Positions 45,047 through 53,169 of a DNA stretch of 64,000 nt are shown one piece after another. The first letter of the stretch is position 1. Each line of letters begins with the position of its first letter. This stretch comes from CAVQAH01 sp963784195 (GTDB lineage: Bacteria; Acidobacteriota; Vicinamibacteria; Vicinamibacterales; 2-12-FULL-66-21), in contig CAWARA010000016.1 of assembly GCA_963784195.1 (NCBI GenBank), positions 124,001 through 188,000 of the forward strand, read 5' to 3'. The translations under genes and the position numbers were made by a program. The notes beneath the pieces were generated by a model that worked only from the letters and a program-made list of their open reading frames with translations, was not told the DNA's origin and searched no databases.

Positions 45047-46536
45047 CGCTGGCCTCCCGCGTCGTTCAGGACGATCGGCGGCAACGGAACGCGCGTCACA
45101 CACTCGGCCTCAGTCTCGTCGAGTCGGCCGTGTTCGAGAAACGTGGCAATCAGCCTCGTCGCACAACCGGTGAACGAGGCGTTGTGTGCTGCACCAGGCA
45201 CGACGATGTGGGTGGCGTTCGGGAAGTGGCGGGCCATGGCCTCGCCGGCGGATGGCGGCGTCACGGGATCGTGCAGACCCGAGAGGATCAGGGCCGGAGC
45301 GCCTGATACCGCGGTCCGATCGATGTCTATCGGCGCACCGAGAGGCCAGCCGCGGCATCGTCTTCGCCAGCCGTCGGAATAGCCGTGTCCCAGGAACGTA
45401 CTCGCCTCATCGTCGGGCAACGCCGCAGCCGCCGACTGCGCCACATCTTCCGAACACAAGACCGACAGGGTGAATCCGAGCGCCATGTCGTCCGTCGACA
45501 TGCGCGCGGAGTGCGCATACTGGGCGGCCAGTGGACCGAAGTCGCCTAGCGCCGCGTGCCGCAGCGTTTGCAGGAGCCTCGCCGCATCCGTCGTCGTATA
45601 AAGCGCCACTCGAACGAGCTCGGCGACGGCATCGCGGGAAAGTGTCAGTGTGACGGGAATGCCGGTGCGCGGGTGACGAAGCGTCACAACGCGGGGGCGG
45701 TCGAGGCCTTCGAGAACTGCGTCCAGCTCCACACGAGGATTGGGAAATGCGATCGCGCAGGTCGGTTCTGACGCACAGCGTTCGCTCAACCGGTCGAACG
45801 CCTGCTGAGCGTTGCGCGCGACCGGCGCCGGAAATCCAAGGTCGAGCGCCACGGCGCCGTCGAGCACAACCGACCGCACCGCATCGGGGTACATCAGCGC
45901 GTAGAGCACCGCCGCCCGCGTCCCCCACGAGCCTCCCCATACGTTTATCCGGGAATATCCGAGCCGGCGGCGAACCTCGTCGAGATCCGCCAGCGCGTTT
46001 GCATGCGTGTACTGCCTGACGTCTGCGCGTATCGCCGCGAGGCAATCGATCCCGTCGCCGAGATACAGATCGGCGCCGTTGGCCAGCTTCGAAATCTCGT
46101 CGCCCGAACCAGGGCACTTCAATGCGCCTGACGCTCCGGTCCCGCGAAGATCGACGAGCACGACCGCCCTCGTTCGCCTGATCTGTCTGAAGTACCGCGC
46201 GGCAACCGGAGCAAACGATCGCGCGCCCTGCCCAGGGCCGCCAGAGAAAATGAAGAGCGGATCGGGCTGCGCGGATCGGCGTAGCGGCGGCAAGACTGCG
46301 ACATGGATCGAGATCTGCTTCCCCGCTCCCTGTTGGCGATTCTCGAATACCTGATGCACGCCGCAAAGCACTTCTTCGGGGAGGAAATCGACGTGACATG
46401 GCGTCAGCGTCAGCGTGCCGTTCGCTGGGGAACGCATGGTTGCCGCGGCCAGGAGTACGATCGTCACGGCGCCGGCCGCCGCCGACACGCAGATTGAGGT
46501 CACTGACCACACGGATTCAGGCTTGCGCAGATGCAT
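45043..46536 (-). CDS. Alpha/beta hydrolase, S33 (tripeptidyl aminopeptidase/TAP-like) family
   Basis: Exported or membrane-anchored hydrolase of 497 aa. An N-terminal hydrophobic segment (GAVTIVLLAAATM) acts as a signal or anchor. The oxyanion segment is FIFSGGPGQGARSF and the nucleophile elbow is VWGGSWGTRAAV with Ser203. The C-terminal TAP-like domain carries ILSGLHDPVTPP (acid) and VPGAAHNASFTGC (His). Several Cys may form disulfides. It is the first gene of the five-gene minus-strand chain; an exported peptidase with an ABC exporter suggests processing or clearance of a secreted peptide (inference). Confidence 0.9.
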   Translation of the reverse strand: MHLRKPESVWSVTSICVSAAAGAVTIVLLAAATMRSPANGTLTLTPCHVDFLPEEVLCGVHQVFENRQQGAGKQISIHVAVLPPLRRSAQPDPLFIFSGGPGQGARSFAPVAARYFRQIRRTRAVVLVDLRGTGASGALKCPGSGDEISKLANGADLYLGDGIDCLAAIRADVRQYTHANALADLDEVRRRLGYSRINVWGGSWGTRAAVLYALMYPDAVRSVVLDGAVALDLGFPAPVARNAQQAFDRLSERCASEPTCAIAFPNPRVELDAVLEGLDRPRVVTLRHPRTGIPVTLTLSRDAVAELVRVALYTTTDAARLLQTLRHAALGDFGPLAAQYAHSARMSTDDMALGFTLSVLCSEDVAQSAAAALPDDEASTFLGHGYSDGWRRRCRGWPLGAPIDIDRTAVSGAPALILSGLHDPVTPPSAGEAMARHFPNATHIVVPGAAHNASFTGCATRLIATFLEHGRLDETEAECVTRVPLPPIVLNDAGGQR

Positions 46537-46795
46537 GTGCTAAAACCGCTCCTGCCTTGACTAGTCGTGCGGAAAGGGAAAACCTTACGAGATCACCAGG
46601 CGGTGAGGAGCGGCTCACGAAATGCCGTGGGTGCTGCTGCATACGACAAACGGGCGATCGGTGCCATCACGCGAACAACTCTTTTCAGCGCCGGCACTTA
46701 CAGCTCAACCCCCAGGGGCGGCCATGGGGTGGCGCGGTGATTGCGCTATCCCGGATTCATCTTCAGAAGCCGACGACGGCCTTCAAGGAGCGAGC

Positions 46796-47380
46796 ATGAC
46801 TTTTCGAGCAATGCAACGATTCACCCTGCTGGTCGCCGCAATCGCGGCGGTCGTTTTGGGCACTCCGCGTGTTTCCGCACAGAACGTGAAAGAGAGCTTC
46901 ACGGGATTCGCGATCAACATGAACAGCGGTCCGAGAACCGCGGTCGTTGATTTCACCGTCGAGCGTTGGTCGACGGATACGGAGCGCGACACGCTCCTCG
47001 AAATCATCAATGCGGAAAGGGACCCGACCGACAAGCTGCTTCGCACCCTTCAGGACATGCCGAAGGTCGGCTACATCCGCACCCCGAATACGCTGGCCTG
47101 GGATCTGCGCTTCGCCCGCGAGACCCCGCTCGAGGATGGCGGGAGGCGGATCGTGCTCGCCACCGATCGACCGATCGGGTTCGCCGAAGCACGCAACCAG
47201 CCGCGCTCGATCGACTATCCCTTCACGATCGTCGAGATTCGACTGGATAAGAACAACAAGGGCGAGGGCAAGATTCTCGCCGGCACGAAGATCTACGTGG
47301 ACAAGAAGACGAAACAGATCGTGCTCGAGAACTACGCCCAGCAGCCGGTCAGGTTCAACGAGATTCACAAAGTGAAGTAA
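46796..47380 (+). CDS. Exported protein of unknown function
   Basis: Periplasmic protein of 194 aa. AAGGAG lies 7 bases before ATG 46796. A signal peptide (FTLLVAAIAAVVLGTPRVSAQ) is followed by a beta-rich domain: FTGFAINMNSGPRTAVVDFT, then DRPIGFAEARNQPRSIDYPF and FTIVEIRLDKNNKGEGKILA. Similar exported proteins occur often in Acidobacteriota, but I know no assigned role. The 259 bases upstream, shared with the divergent peptidase gene, show no clear promoter. Confidence 0.8.
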   Translation: MTFRAMQRFTLLVAAIAAVVLGTPRVSAQNVKESFTGFAINMNSGPRTAVVDFTVERWSTDTERDTLLEIINAERDPTDKLLRTLQDMPKVGYIRTPNTLAWDLRFARETPLEDGGRRIVLATDRPIGFAEARNQPRSIDYPFTIVEIRLDKNNKGEGKILAGTKIYVDKKTKQIVLENYAQQPVRFNEIHKVK

Positions 47381-47447
47381 TCCACGAGGGTGGTACACTC
47401 GCTCCACCGAACCGGCCTTCGGCCAATCAGCACTCAGTGGAGCGTCG

Positions 47448-49133
47448 ATGAATCGTTCGTGGCTGACTTGCGCACTGTCCGCCTTCGTCATGGTTGCTGT
47501 GCTGCTCCCGCACGCACAGCAACCGTCACCCCCGCCCCCGATCGTCCCGCCGGTCATCACGGTTCCTGACGGCGCGGCAAAAGTCGAACAAACGACCCAC
47601 GGCACACGGCCTGCGGCCACGCTCGTCGAACGCTTCGACGGCCTCGGCGTAGGGTTCGAAGGTCCTCAGGGCACGGCGAACCTGCGCAATCCATCCGACA
47701 ACACGCTCGCGGTCGGACCCAACCACGTCGTCCAGATCGTCAACAGCCGCATGGCGATCTTCACGAAGCAGGGGAAGATCCTCTACGGACCCGTAGAGAC
47801 CAACAACGTGTTCAGGGGATTCGGAGGGCAATGCGAGGCGCGCAACAACGGTGACGCGGTGGCCCGCTACGATCAGATCGCCAATCGCTGGCTGATCGTG
47901 ATGCCGCTGTTCGGACGCGGCCCCGTGCGGCCCGATCAACCGCCTATGTGGGAGGCCGGCCCGAGGGCCTATCTCAGCCCCCCTGGAATCGCGGGACAGC
48001 CGGGCCCTGCGGTGCCGCTGTATCAGCCGCCTCCGCCTCCGCCTGCGCCACCGGAGCAGCCCGGGCAGCCGCAGCGCGGCCGGGGCGGTCAGCGCGGGCC
48101 TGAAGGCCCGAAAGGTCCGTACTCGATGTGCTACGCGATCAGCACGGGGCCCGATCCACTCGGACCGTACTATCGCTACGAGTTCCTCCGGCCGTTATTC
48201 CCCGATTACCCGCGTCCGGCGATCTGGACGGACGGCTACTACAATCCGTCGAGCACGGGCGACGAAGTCATTCAGAAACATGCGTGCGTCGTCGATCGCG
48301 CGGCGATGCTCAAGGGCAAACCTGCGACCGAACAGTGCATGGTCGTCGACGGTGTGAACTTCCTGAACAACGCCGACATCGACGGCAAGAGCCTCCCGCC
48401 GGACGGCGCTCCCAACATCATGATGGCGGCGGGCGGCACCCAGTTGAAGAAGATCTTCGAAGACGACGCGGTGATGGCGTGGCGCTTTCACGTGGACTGG
48501 AAGGACCCCGCGAAGACCACGCTGACGGGGCCGGAACGCATCACCGTCGCGCCGTATCGGTATCTCTGTGACGGACAGTTGACCAACTGCGTCCCGCAAC
48601 CAGGGACCGATCGCCGCCTCGATGCGCAGGGCGACAAGATCATGGCGCGCCTGGTCTACCGGCGAATTGGCAATCGCGAATCGGTTGTCGCCGTCCACTC
48701 GGTGAACTCGTCTGCGGGGGGCGGGGGCGTCCGCTGGTACGAATTCCGCGTCGAGCGCGATCGGCGGCTGACCGTTCACCAGCAAGGCACCTACGCGCCC
48801 GACGATGCCTTCCGCTGGATGGCGAGCCCGGCGATCGATCGGTTCGGCAACATCGCGATCGGTTACTCGTTCGGCGGCACACCCCACTTCGCCGGACAAC
48901 GCTTCGCCGCCCGCCTTGCAAACGATCCCCCCGGCGTGATGACGCTGCGAGAAGCCGTGCTCGTCGAGGGTGAGGACGTGCAGAACATCATGCGCTGGCA
49001 GGACTACACGCAGACGGCGATCGATCCCGTCGACGACTGCACGATCTGGTACGTCGGCGACTACATCAAAAAAGGCGCCGCCAGCTACTCGACGAAGATC
49101 GGCGCGTTCCGCCTGCCACGCTGCTGGGAATAG
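47448..49133 (+). CDS. Large exported protein of unknown function with a Pro/Gly-rich insert
   Basis: Exported protein of 561 aa. The signal peptide runs to about residue 24 (VMVAVLLPHAQ). The body starts with DGLGVGFEGPQGTANLRNPS and DNTLAVGPNHVVQIVNSRMA, typical of beta-propeller-like secreted proteins. Residues about 187-225 are low complexity, rich in Pro then Gly/Arg (PPPPPPAPPEQPGQPQ, then RGGQRGPEGPKGP). The second half has repeated propeller-like strands (IWTDGYYNPSS, RWMASPAIDRFGNIAIGYSF) and ends DCTIWYVGDYIKKGAASYST. The late segments resemble proteins annotated as secreted reductases or surface proteins; no catalytic motif is evident. A GC-rich hairpin follows the stop. Confidence 0.8.
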   Translation: MNRSWLTCALSAFVMVAVLLPHAQQPSPPPPIVPPVITVPDGAAKVEQTTHGTRPAATLVERFDGLGVGFEGPQGTANLRNPSDNTLAVGPNHVVQIVNSRMAIFTKQGKILYGPVETNNVFRGFGGQCEARNNGDAVARYDQIANRWLIVMPLFGRGPVRPDQPPMWEAGPRAYLSPPGIAGQPGPAVPLYQPPPPPPAPPEQPGQPQRGRGGQRGPEGPKGPYSMCYAISTGPDPLGPYYRYEFLRPLFPDYPRPAIWTDGYYNPSSTGDEVIQKHACVVDRAAMLKGKPATEQCMVVDGVNFLNNADIDGKSLPPDGAPNIMMAAGGTQLKKIFEDDAVMAWRFHVDWKDPAKTTLTGPERITVAPYRYLCDGQLTNCVPQPGTDRRLDAQGDKIMARLVYRRIGNRESVVAVHSVNSSAGGGGVRWYEFRVERDRRLTVHQQGTYAPDDAFRWMASPAIDRFGNIAIGYSFGGTPHFAGQRFAARLANDPPGVMTLREAVLVEGEDVQNIMRWQDYTQTAIDPVDDCTIWYVGDYIKKGAASYSTKIGAFRLPRCWE

Positions 49134-49204
49134 CAGCGCGCAGGCTCTTAGCCGCGCGTCAGGGCTGTCACGGCGCGTGACGCGCGGCTGAAGCCGCGCG
49201 CTGC
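49132..49204 (+). terminator. GC-rich nested hairpin
   Basis: AGCCGCGCGTCA (49150-49161) pairs perfectly with TGACGCGCGGCT (49178-49189), nested inside AGCAGCGCG/CGCGCTGCT. It overlaps the stop codon of the preceding gene. No T-tract follows, so it is terminator-like but not canonical. Confidence 0.6.
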
Positions 49205-49221
49205 TGGATCCTCGGACCAAC

Positions 49222-49264
49222 TTTGTCACCAGACTTATACATAATGTATAAGTCTGGTGACAAA
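49222..49264. promoter_or_regulatory. 43-base perfect palindrome ending on the start codon
   Basis: Bases 49222-49242 and 49244-49264 are exact reverse complements (21 bp) around one central A. The right arm ends on the A of the ATG at 49264. The centre is AT-rich (TTATACAT-A-ATGTATAA) and offers -10-like sequence. It can act as a DNA operator or as an RNA stem sequestering the start codon. Confidence 0.8.
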
Positions 49265-49728
49265 TGAGCGACGACTATCGGGCAGCACTGACCGCGGCCA
49301 TCGAAGAGTACGAATCCCTTGGCAGCAAGCGTCGCGAAATCGACGAGCGGCTGGGACAACTCGCCCAGACGATCGGCACGCTGTCGCGGCTCCTGGGGCT
49401 GACGCCGACGGTCCCGATGGGCATTACCGATGCCTGCCGGCTCGTCTTGCGCGGCGGCCTGCCGATGACGCCCGTCGAAGTCCGCGATCGGCTGACGGCG
49501 ATTGGCGTCGACCTCTCCGTCTATTCGAACGACCTCTCCGCGATACATACCGTGCTCAAGCGGCTCAACGAAGGCGGCGAGATCCGGTTGATCCCGCGTC
49601 CGTCCGGCAAGCATGCGTACTTGTGGCAGCGGCCGGCGACGGTCATCGCAATCAGCCCGGAGATCGCGGAGTTCGTTCGGGGTACCAGGCGTCCGACGCG
49701 GCCGCCGGGCCGAAGGGGCAAGCGATGA
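49264..49728 (+). CDS. Small winged-helix-like protein
   Basis: Cytoplasmic protein of 154 aa. The N-terminal 45 residues form a probable coiled coil (AAIEEYESLGSKRREIDERL, GQLAQTIGTLSRLLGL). Residues 50-120 look like a winged helix (DACRLVLRGGLPMTPVEVRD, then YSNDLSAIHTVLKRLNEGGE, IRLIPRPSGKHAYLW). The tail is Arg/Gly-rich and basic. It resembles small HTH proteins found scattered in Acidobacteriota and Planctomycetota. The palindrome overlapping its start suggests autoregulation. The stop overlaps the methyltransferase start. Confidence 0.72.
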   Translation: MSDDYRAALTAAIEEYESLGSKRREIDERLGQLAQTIGTLSRLLGLTPTVPMGITDACRLVLRGGLPMTPVEVRDRLTAIGVDLSVYSNDLSAIHTVLKRLNEGGEIRLIPRPSGKHAYLWQRPATVIAISPEIAEFVRGTRRPTRPPGRRGKR

Positions 49729-50594
49729 ACGACCTGGCGGCTCAGCGACGGTTCTATGCGGAAGAAATCCAGATGGCCGCGAACCTGCGATCACCAGCTA
49801 TCGTCGAAGCGCTGGCCGCCGTGGAGCGAGAGCAGTTCCTGCCGCCCGGCCCCTGGACCATCCGCAGCGAAGTCGATCTGAAAGGCGGGCCGCGCACGAC
49901 GCCGGACGCGGATCCGCGGCACGTGTATCACAACATCGCAATCGCCATCGATCCGTCGCGCAACCTGTTCAACGGATCGCCAGCCTTACTCTCGATGGCA
50001 ATCGATTCGCTCGCCATCGAACCCGGAGCCCGTGTGCTGCACCTGGGGACCGGCACGGGCTACTACACGGCTTTGATGGCCCATTGCGTCGGGCCGAATG
50101 GCCGCGTGCTCGGGATCGAGGTGGATGCCGGGCTGGCAGATACAAGCCGCCGCAATCTGGCCGGCCTGCCGTGGGTGGAAATGCGTCAGGGAGATGGCTC
50201 GTCGCCACTTGGCGAACCGTTCGACGCGGTCCTGATCAACGCCGGTGTCACGCATCCGCAGGACTCGTGGCTCGACGCGCTCACCCCAGGCGGGCGAATG
50301 ATCATGCCGCTGACTGCGTCCGCTCCTGCCATGGGCAACATCGGAAAAGGCTTGTTGCTCCACCTTGCACGGTCGGGCGAAAGCGACGCCTACACGGCAC
50401 GCGTGTTAACGTTCGTCGCCATCTATTCGGCCCAGGGCCTTCGAAACGAGATACTGAACACCGCCATCGGGAAATCACTGAGCACGCAGATGCTCCCTCG
50501 ACTGGCGAGGCTGCGGCGCGAGGAGCACGACGTGTCGCCCGACTGCTGGCTGCATTCGCCTGGCTTTTGCCTCTCGACCTCAGCGGACGCGTAA
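49725..50594 (+). CDS. Protein-L-isoaspartate O-methyltransferase family protein
   Basis: SAM-dependent methyltransferase of 289 aa. ATG 49725 overlaps the stop of the winged-helix gene. The PCMT pattern is clear: MAANLRSPAIVEALAAVERE near the start, SAM-binding motif I VLHLGTGTGYYTALMAHCVG, NGRVLGIEVDAGLADTSRRN, and FDAVLINAGVTHPQDSWLDA. The segment around residues 60-95 (GGPRTTPDADPRHVYHNIAI) is longer than in repair-type PCMT, so the substrate may not be isoaspartate. Such divergent PCMT-like enzymes occur in several contexts, including peptide tailoring. Confidence 0.85.
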   Translation: MNDLAAQRRFYAEEIQMAANLRSPAIVEALAAVEREQFLPPGPWTIRSEVDLKGGPRTTPDADPRHVYHNIAIAIDPSRNLFNGSPALLSMAIDSLAIEPGARVLHLGTGTGYYTALMAHCVGPNGRVLGIEVDAGLADTSRRNLAGLPWVEMRQGDGSSPLGEPFDAVLINAGVTHPQDSWLDALTPGGRMIMPLTASAPAMGNIGKGLLLHLARSGESDAYTARVLTFVAIYSAQGLRNEILNTAIGKSLSTQMLPRLARLRREEHDVSPDCWLHSPGFCLSTSADA

Positions 50595-50675
50595 GCTCTG
50601 CCCTACTTCACTGCCTGTCTTGTTGTGAATGCAGGTCGCTCGTTCGCCGCCGGCGGTCGGTGCTATCCTACCTGG

Positions 50676-51287
50676 ATGGATACTGCCCCGCAGGACCACG
50701 AACAGGAGACTCCGGCCGCCCAGCACCACGCCGTGCAGTTCTACGGCTGCGACGAAAGTCTTTTCTCAACCGTCGCAGGGTTCGTCGGCGAGGGTCTGGT
50801 CGCAGGCCAGCCGGCCGTGTTGATGGCGACGCAGGCGCATCGCGAGGGCATCATCGCAGCGCTGGAGAAACGGTACATCAGCGTGGATCGCGCGAGGCGC
50901 CTCGGCGATCTCGTGGTGCTCGACGCCAACGAAATGCTCGACTTGTTCCTCGTCGCCGGGATGCCCAACGTGAAACTCTTCGAACAGCACGTGGGCGGCA
51001 TCATCGAGCAGACGTTGAAGAACCGCGGCGCGAACACTGTCCTGCGCGCCTACGGCGAAATGGTCGACGTCCTCTGGAAGCGTGGGCGCACCGACGCCGC
51101 GATGTCGCTCGAACTGCTCTGGAACCGGCTGGCCGCGTCGCATCACTTCGCGCTGCTCTGCGGTTATTCCATGGGCAACTTCTACAAGCGCATCGATCAA
51201 TTCCAGCAGGTCTGCTCGCAGCACTCGCACGTGCTCGAGACCGACAGCAAGGTCGTGCCGTTCGAGTTGAAACGGGCGGGGCGCTAG
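50676..51287 (+). CDS. MEDS-domain sensor protein
   Basis: Cytoplasmic protein of 203 aa consisting of one MEDS (methanogen/methylotroph DcmR sensory) domain. Family features are HHAVQFYGCDESLFSTVAGF, VGEGLVAGQPAVLMATQAHR, DLVVLDANEMLDLFLVAGMP, RAYGEMVDVLWKRGRTDAAM and ALLCGYSMGNFYKR. MEDS domains usually pair with histidine kinases or PAS proteins; here the domain is alone. It overlaps the next minus-strand gene by 4 bases at the 3' end. Confidence 0.9.
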   Translation: MDTAPQDHEQETPAAQHHAVQFYGCDESLFSTVAGFVGEGLVAGQPAVLMATQAHREGIIAALEKRYISVDRARRLGDLVVLDANEMLDLFLVAGMPNVKLFEQHVGGIIEQTLKNRGANTVLRAYGEMVDVLWKRGRTDAAMSLELLWNRLAASHHFALLCGYSMGNFYKRIDQFQQVCSQHSHVLETDSKVVPFELKRAGR

Positions 51288-52126
51288 TCCTGCGTCCCGC
51301 CCGCCCGTCCGGACGGTATGCTGAACGTCAGCGACGTCCAGATGCTCTCCCAGTCCACGGAACTGCCCTCTTCCGCGCGTCGCATCTGCACCGCCTTGAT
51401 CAGCCACCGTCCGGACGACGACGGAACGACGGCCCGGCCTTCTCGATCTGATCGCAACCTGGCCACGGGCTCAACGGGTCCGGCTTCACGCTCGTCCTGA
51501 CGGAACACCACGATCTGTGCATTGGCGAGCGGCTTCCCGTTGTAGAGCAACCGAATCGGGAGTCCAGCCGGATCGATCTGGCGAGGATCGCGTTCGGGAA
51601 CGATTTCGAGCGTGAGACCGAGTATCCGATTGAAACCCGTGCCGTCTCCGGCACCGCCGACGTTGAGGACCGACTTGACGCTCCTCGAGAATTGCTCGCG
51701 GCCTGGCGCCGACGACTCGCCGCGTCGCACGCGTTCGGCAATCACGTGCTCGAGCCCTTCTTCCTTCAGATACTGCTCGAACGCGCCCGCCGCCAGCTCC
51801 ACGCGTGACGGGCGGCTTCGGTAGCCGACGACCCACGTGCCCGGCGCATCCGTGCGGAGCAGGCCGGCAGGATCCATCCCGTCACGGCCCGCGACCTCAC
51901 GCTCGCCCGACGGCCCGGCGACGAAGAACCGTTCGATCTGCGCCGCGCTTCGCGGCACGCGCTCGCCGACGAAGTGCTCGCCGACGAGCAGGTGCAGCCC
52001 GATCGCACTGCCGACCGCTGGCTGAAAGTTCGTCGGGAGGATCCAGAAATCGTGCGCGGCCAGGGTGGCCGGCAACGCCAGCGCAATCAGCGTGGTGGCG
52101 GCGTGCGTTCGAAGCGATGACGTCAC
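51284..52126 (-). CDS. DUF4198 exported protein
   Basis: Periplasmic protein of 280 aa. The signal peptide ends at PATLAAHDFWIL, where the mature protein begins with the AHDFW motif of DUF4198. The rest is two immunoglobulin-like beta domains (GSAIGLHLLVGEHFVGERVP, then LPIRLLYNGKPLANAQIVVF). DUF4198 proteins are often linked to nickel/cobalt uptake (NikM-like) because the processed N-terminal His can bind metal. There is no Ni transporter here, but a LarA-like protein occurs elsewhere in the window. Confidence 0.88.
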   Translation of the reverse strand: MTSSLRTHAATTLIALALPATLAAHDFWILPTNFQPAVGSAIGLHLLVGEHFVGERVPRSAAQIERFFVAGPSGEREVAGRDGMDPAGLLRTDAPGTWVVGYRSRPSRVELAAGAFEQYLKEEGLEHVIAERVRRGESSAPGREQFSRSVKSVLNVGGAGDGTGFNRILGLTLEIVPERDPRQIDPAGLPIRLLYNGKPLANAQIVVFRQDEREAGPVEPVARLRSDREGRAVVPSSSGRWLIKAVQMRRAEEGSSVDWESIWTSLTFSIPSGRAGGTQD

Positions 52127-52147
52127 GGCAGTTCTCCTCGCTCTGAA

Positions 52148-52218
52148 ATCGGAGATCGGAGATCGGAGATCGGAAATCGGAGATCGGAGCGATTTCCGAT
52201 TTCCGATTTCCGATTTCC
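52148..52218. terminator. Heptad hairpin: ATCGGAG array with inverted GATTTCC arm
   Basis: Six ATCGGAG/ATCGGAA units (52148-52189) face four GATTTCC units (52191-52218) with almost no loop. The array lies just past the 3' end of the fasciclin gene and upstream of the DUF4198 gene, both on the minus strand, and would fold as a long stem. Confidence 0.8.
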
Positions 52219-52223
52219 GATGA

Positions 52224-52778
52224 TCAGCTGGGCATCACCACGGTGTTGATCACATGGATGACGCCGTTGCTCTGATACACGTCAGGCGTCGAGATGACGG
52301 CCATGTGGCCCTTCTCGTCGCGAAGCTGCAGGCGGTCGCCGCTCGCAATCACCCAGAGCTTGTCGCCGCTGACCGTCGTCAGCTCGGCCTTCCCGCCGCC
52401 GTCCTTCACCCGCTGCATCAACGCATCGGCGTCGAGCTTGCCGGCCACCACGTGATACGTGAGGATCGTCTTGAGCTTGTCCTTGTTCTCGGCCTTCAGC
52501 AGCATCTCGACCGTCCCGGCCGGAAGCTTTTCGAACGCGGCGTTCGTCGGGGCGAACACCGTAAAGGGCCCCGCGCTCTTGAGCGTATCCACCAGCCCCG
52601 CCGCCTTCACCGCCGCGACCAGCGTCGTGTGATCTTTCGAGTTGACGGCGTTGTCGACGATGTCCTTCGAGGGATACATCGCTGCGCCGCCGACCATCAC
52701 GGTTTTTTCCTGTGCCTGACCACCCGCGAGCGCCGCCACGATCATCAGCGCCGCGAGCCCATTCGTCCTGAGCCTCAT
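52224..52778 (-). CDS. Fasciclin-domain exported protein
   Basis: Periplasmic or surface protein of 184 aa. The signal peptide ends near LAGGQA. One fasciclin (FAS1) domain covers residues 45-184: TTLVAAVKAAGLVDTLKSAG, PFTVFAPTNAAFEKLPAGTV, LKTILTYHVVAGKLDADALM, and NGVIHVINTVVMPS at the C-terminus. Such proteins mediate adhesion; the partner is unknown. The 391 bases upstream carry octamer arrays. Confidence 0.95.
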   Translation of the reverse strand: MRLRTNGLAALMIVAALAGGQAQEKTVMVGGAAMYPSKDIVDNAVNSKDHTTLVAAVKAAGLVDTLKSAGPFTVFAPTNAAFEKLPAGTVEMLLKAENKDKLKTILTYHVVAGKLDADALMQRVKDGGGKAELTTVSGDKLWVIASGDRLQLRDEKGHMAVISTPDVYQSNGVIHVINTVVMPS

Positions 52779-52868
52779 GTCTGCCTCCTGAATCTGTTCC
52801 CAGCCGACAGCGCGTCGCTGTCCGCCGTTGTCGTCTTTACTACGGGTGGTTCGAAGGTTCGGATTTCA

Positions 52869-52957
52869 AGTGCGCAAGTGCGCAAGTGCGCAAGTGCGCA
52901 AGTGCGTAGAGTGCGCAAGTGGCGCAAGTGCGTGGGTGCAAGTGCGCACGTCCAAAG
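52869..52957. repeat. Octamer array AGTGCGCA
   Basis: At least four perfect AGTGCGCA units followed by diverged ones. Same unit as the array at 18089. It lies in the 391-base gap between the divergent fasciclin and sigma factor genes, and inverted relative to 53050-53109. Confidence 0.88.
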
Positions 52958-53049
52958 TGCCGACGTGCAGAGGGTGCGGGTGGTGCTAAAGTGTAGGGCT
53001 CGGGAGCCCGGTCGAGGTACGGCACTTGAACAGAAGGTCAGGTCATTCT

Positions 53050-53109
53050 GGCGCACCTGGCGCACCTGCGCACCTGCGCACCTGCGCACTCGCGCACTTG
53101 CGCACTTGC
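53050..53109. repeat. Inverted octamer array GCGCACCT/GCGCACTT
   Basis: Seven units, the reverse complement of the array at 52869. Together they form inverted arms around about 95 bases in a divergent promoter region. Confidence 0.88.
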
Positions 53110-53169
53110 CCAATCCATCCGTCCCGCTGACGCGTAGAAACAGATGACACGGATGTCTGGAGCGCGTGC

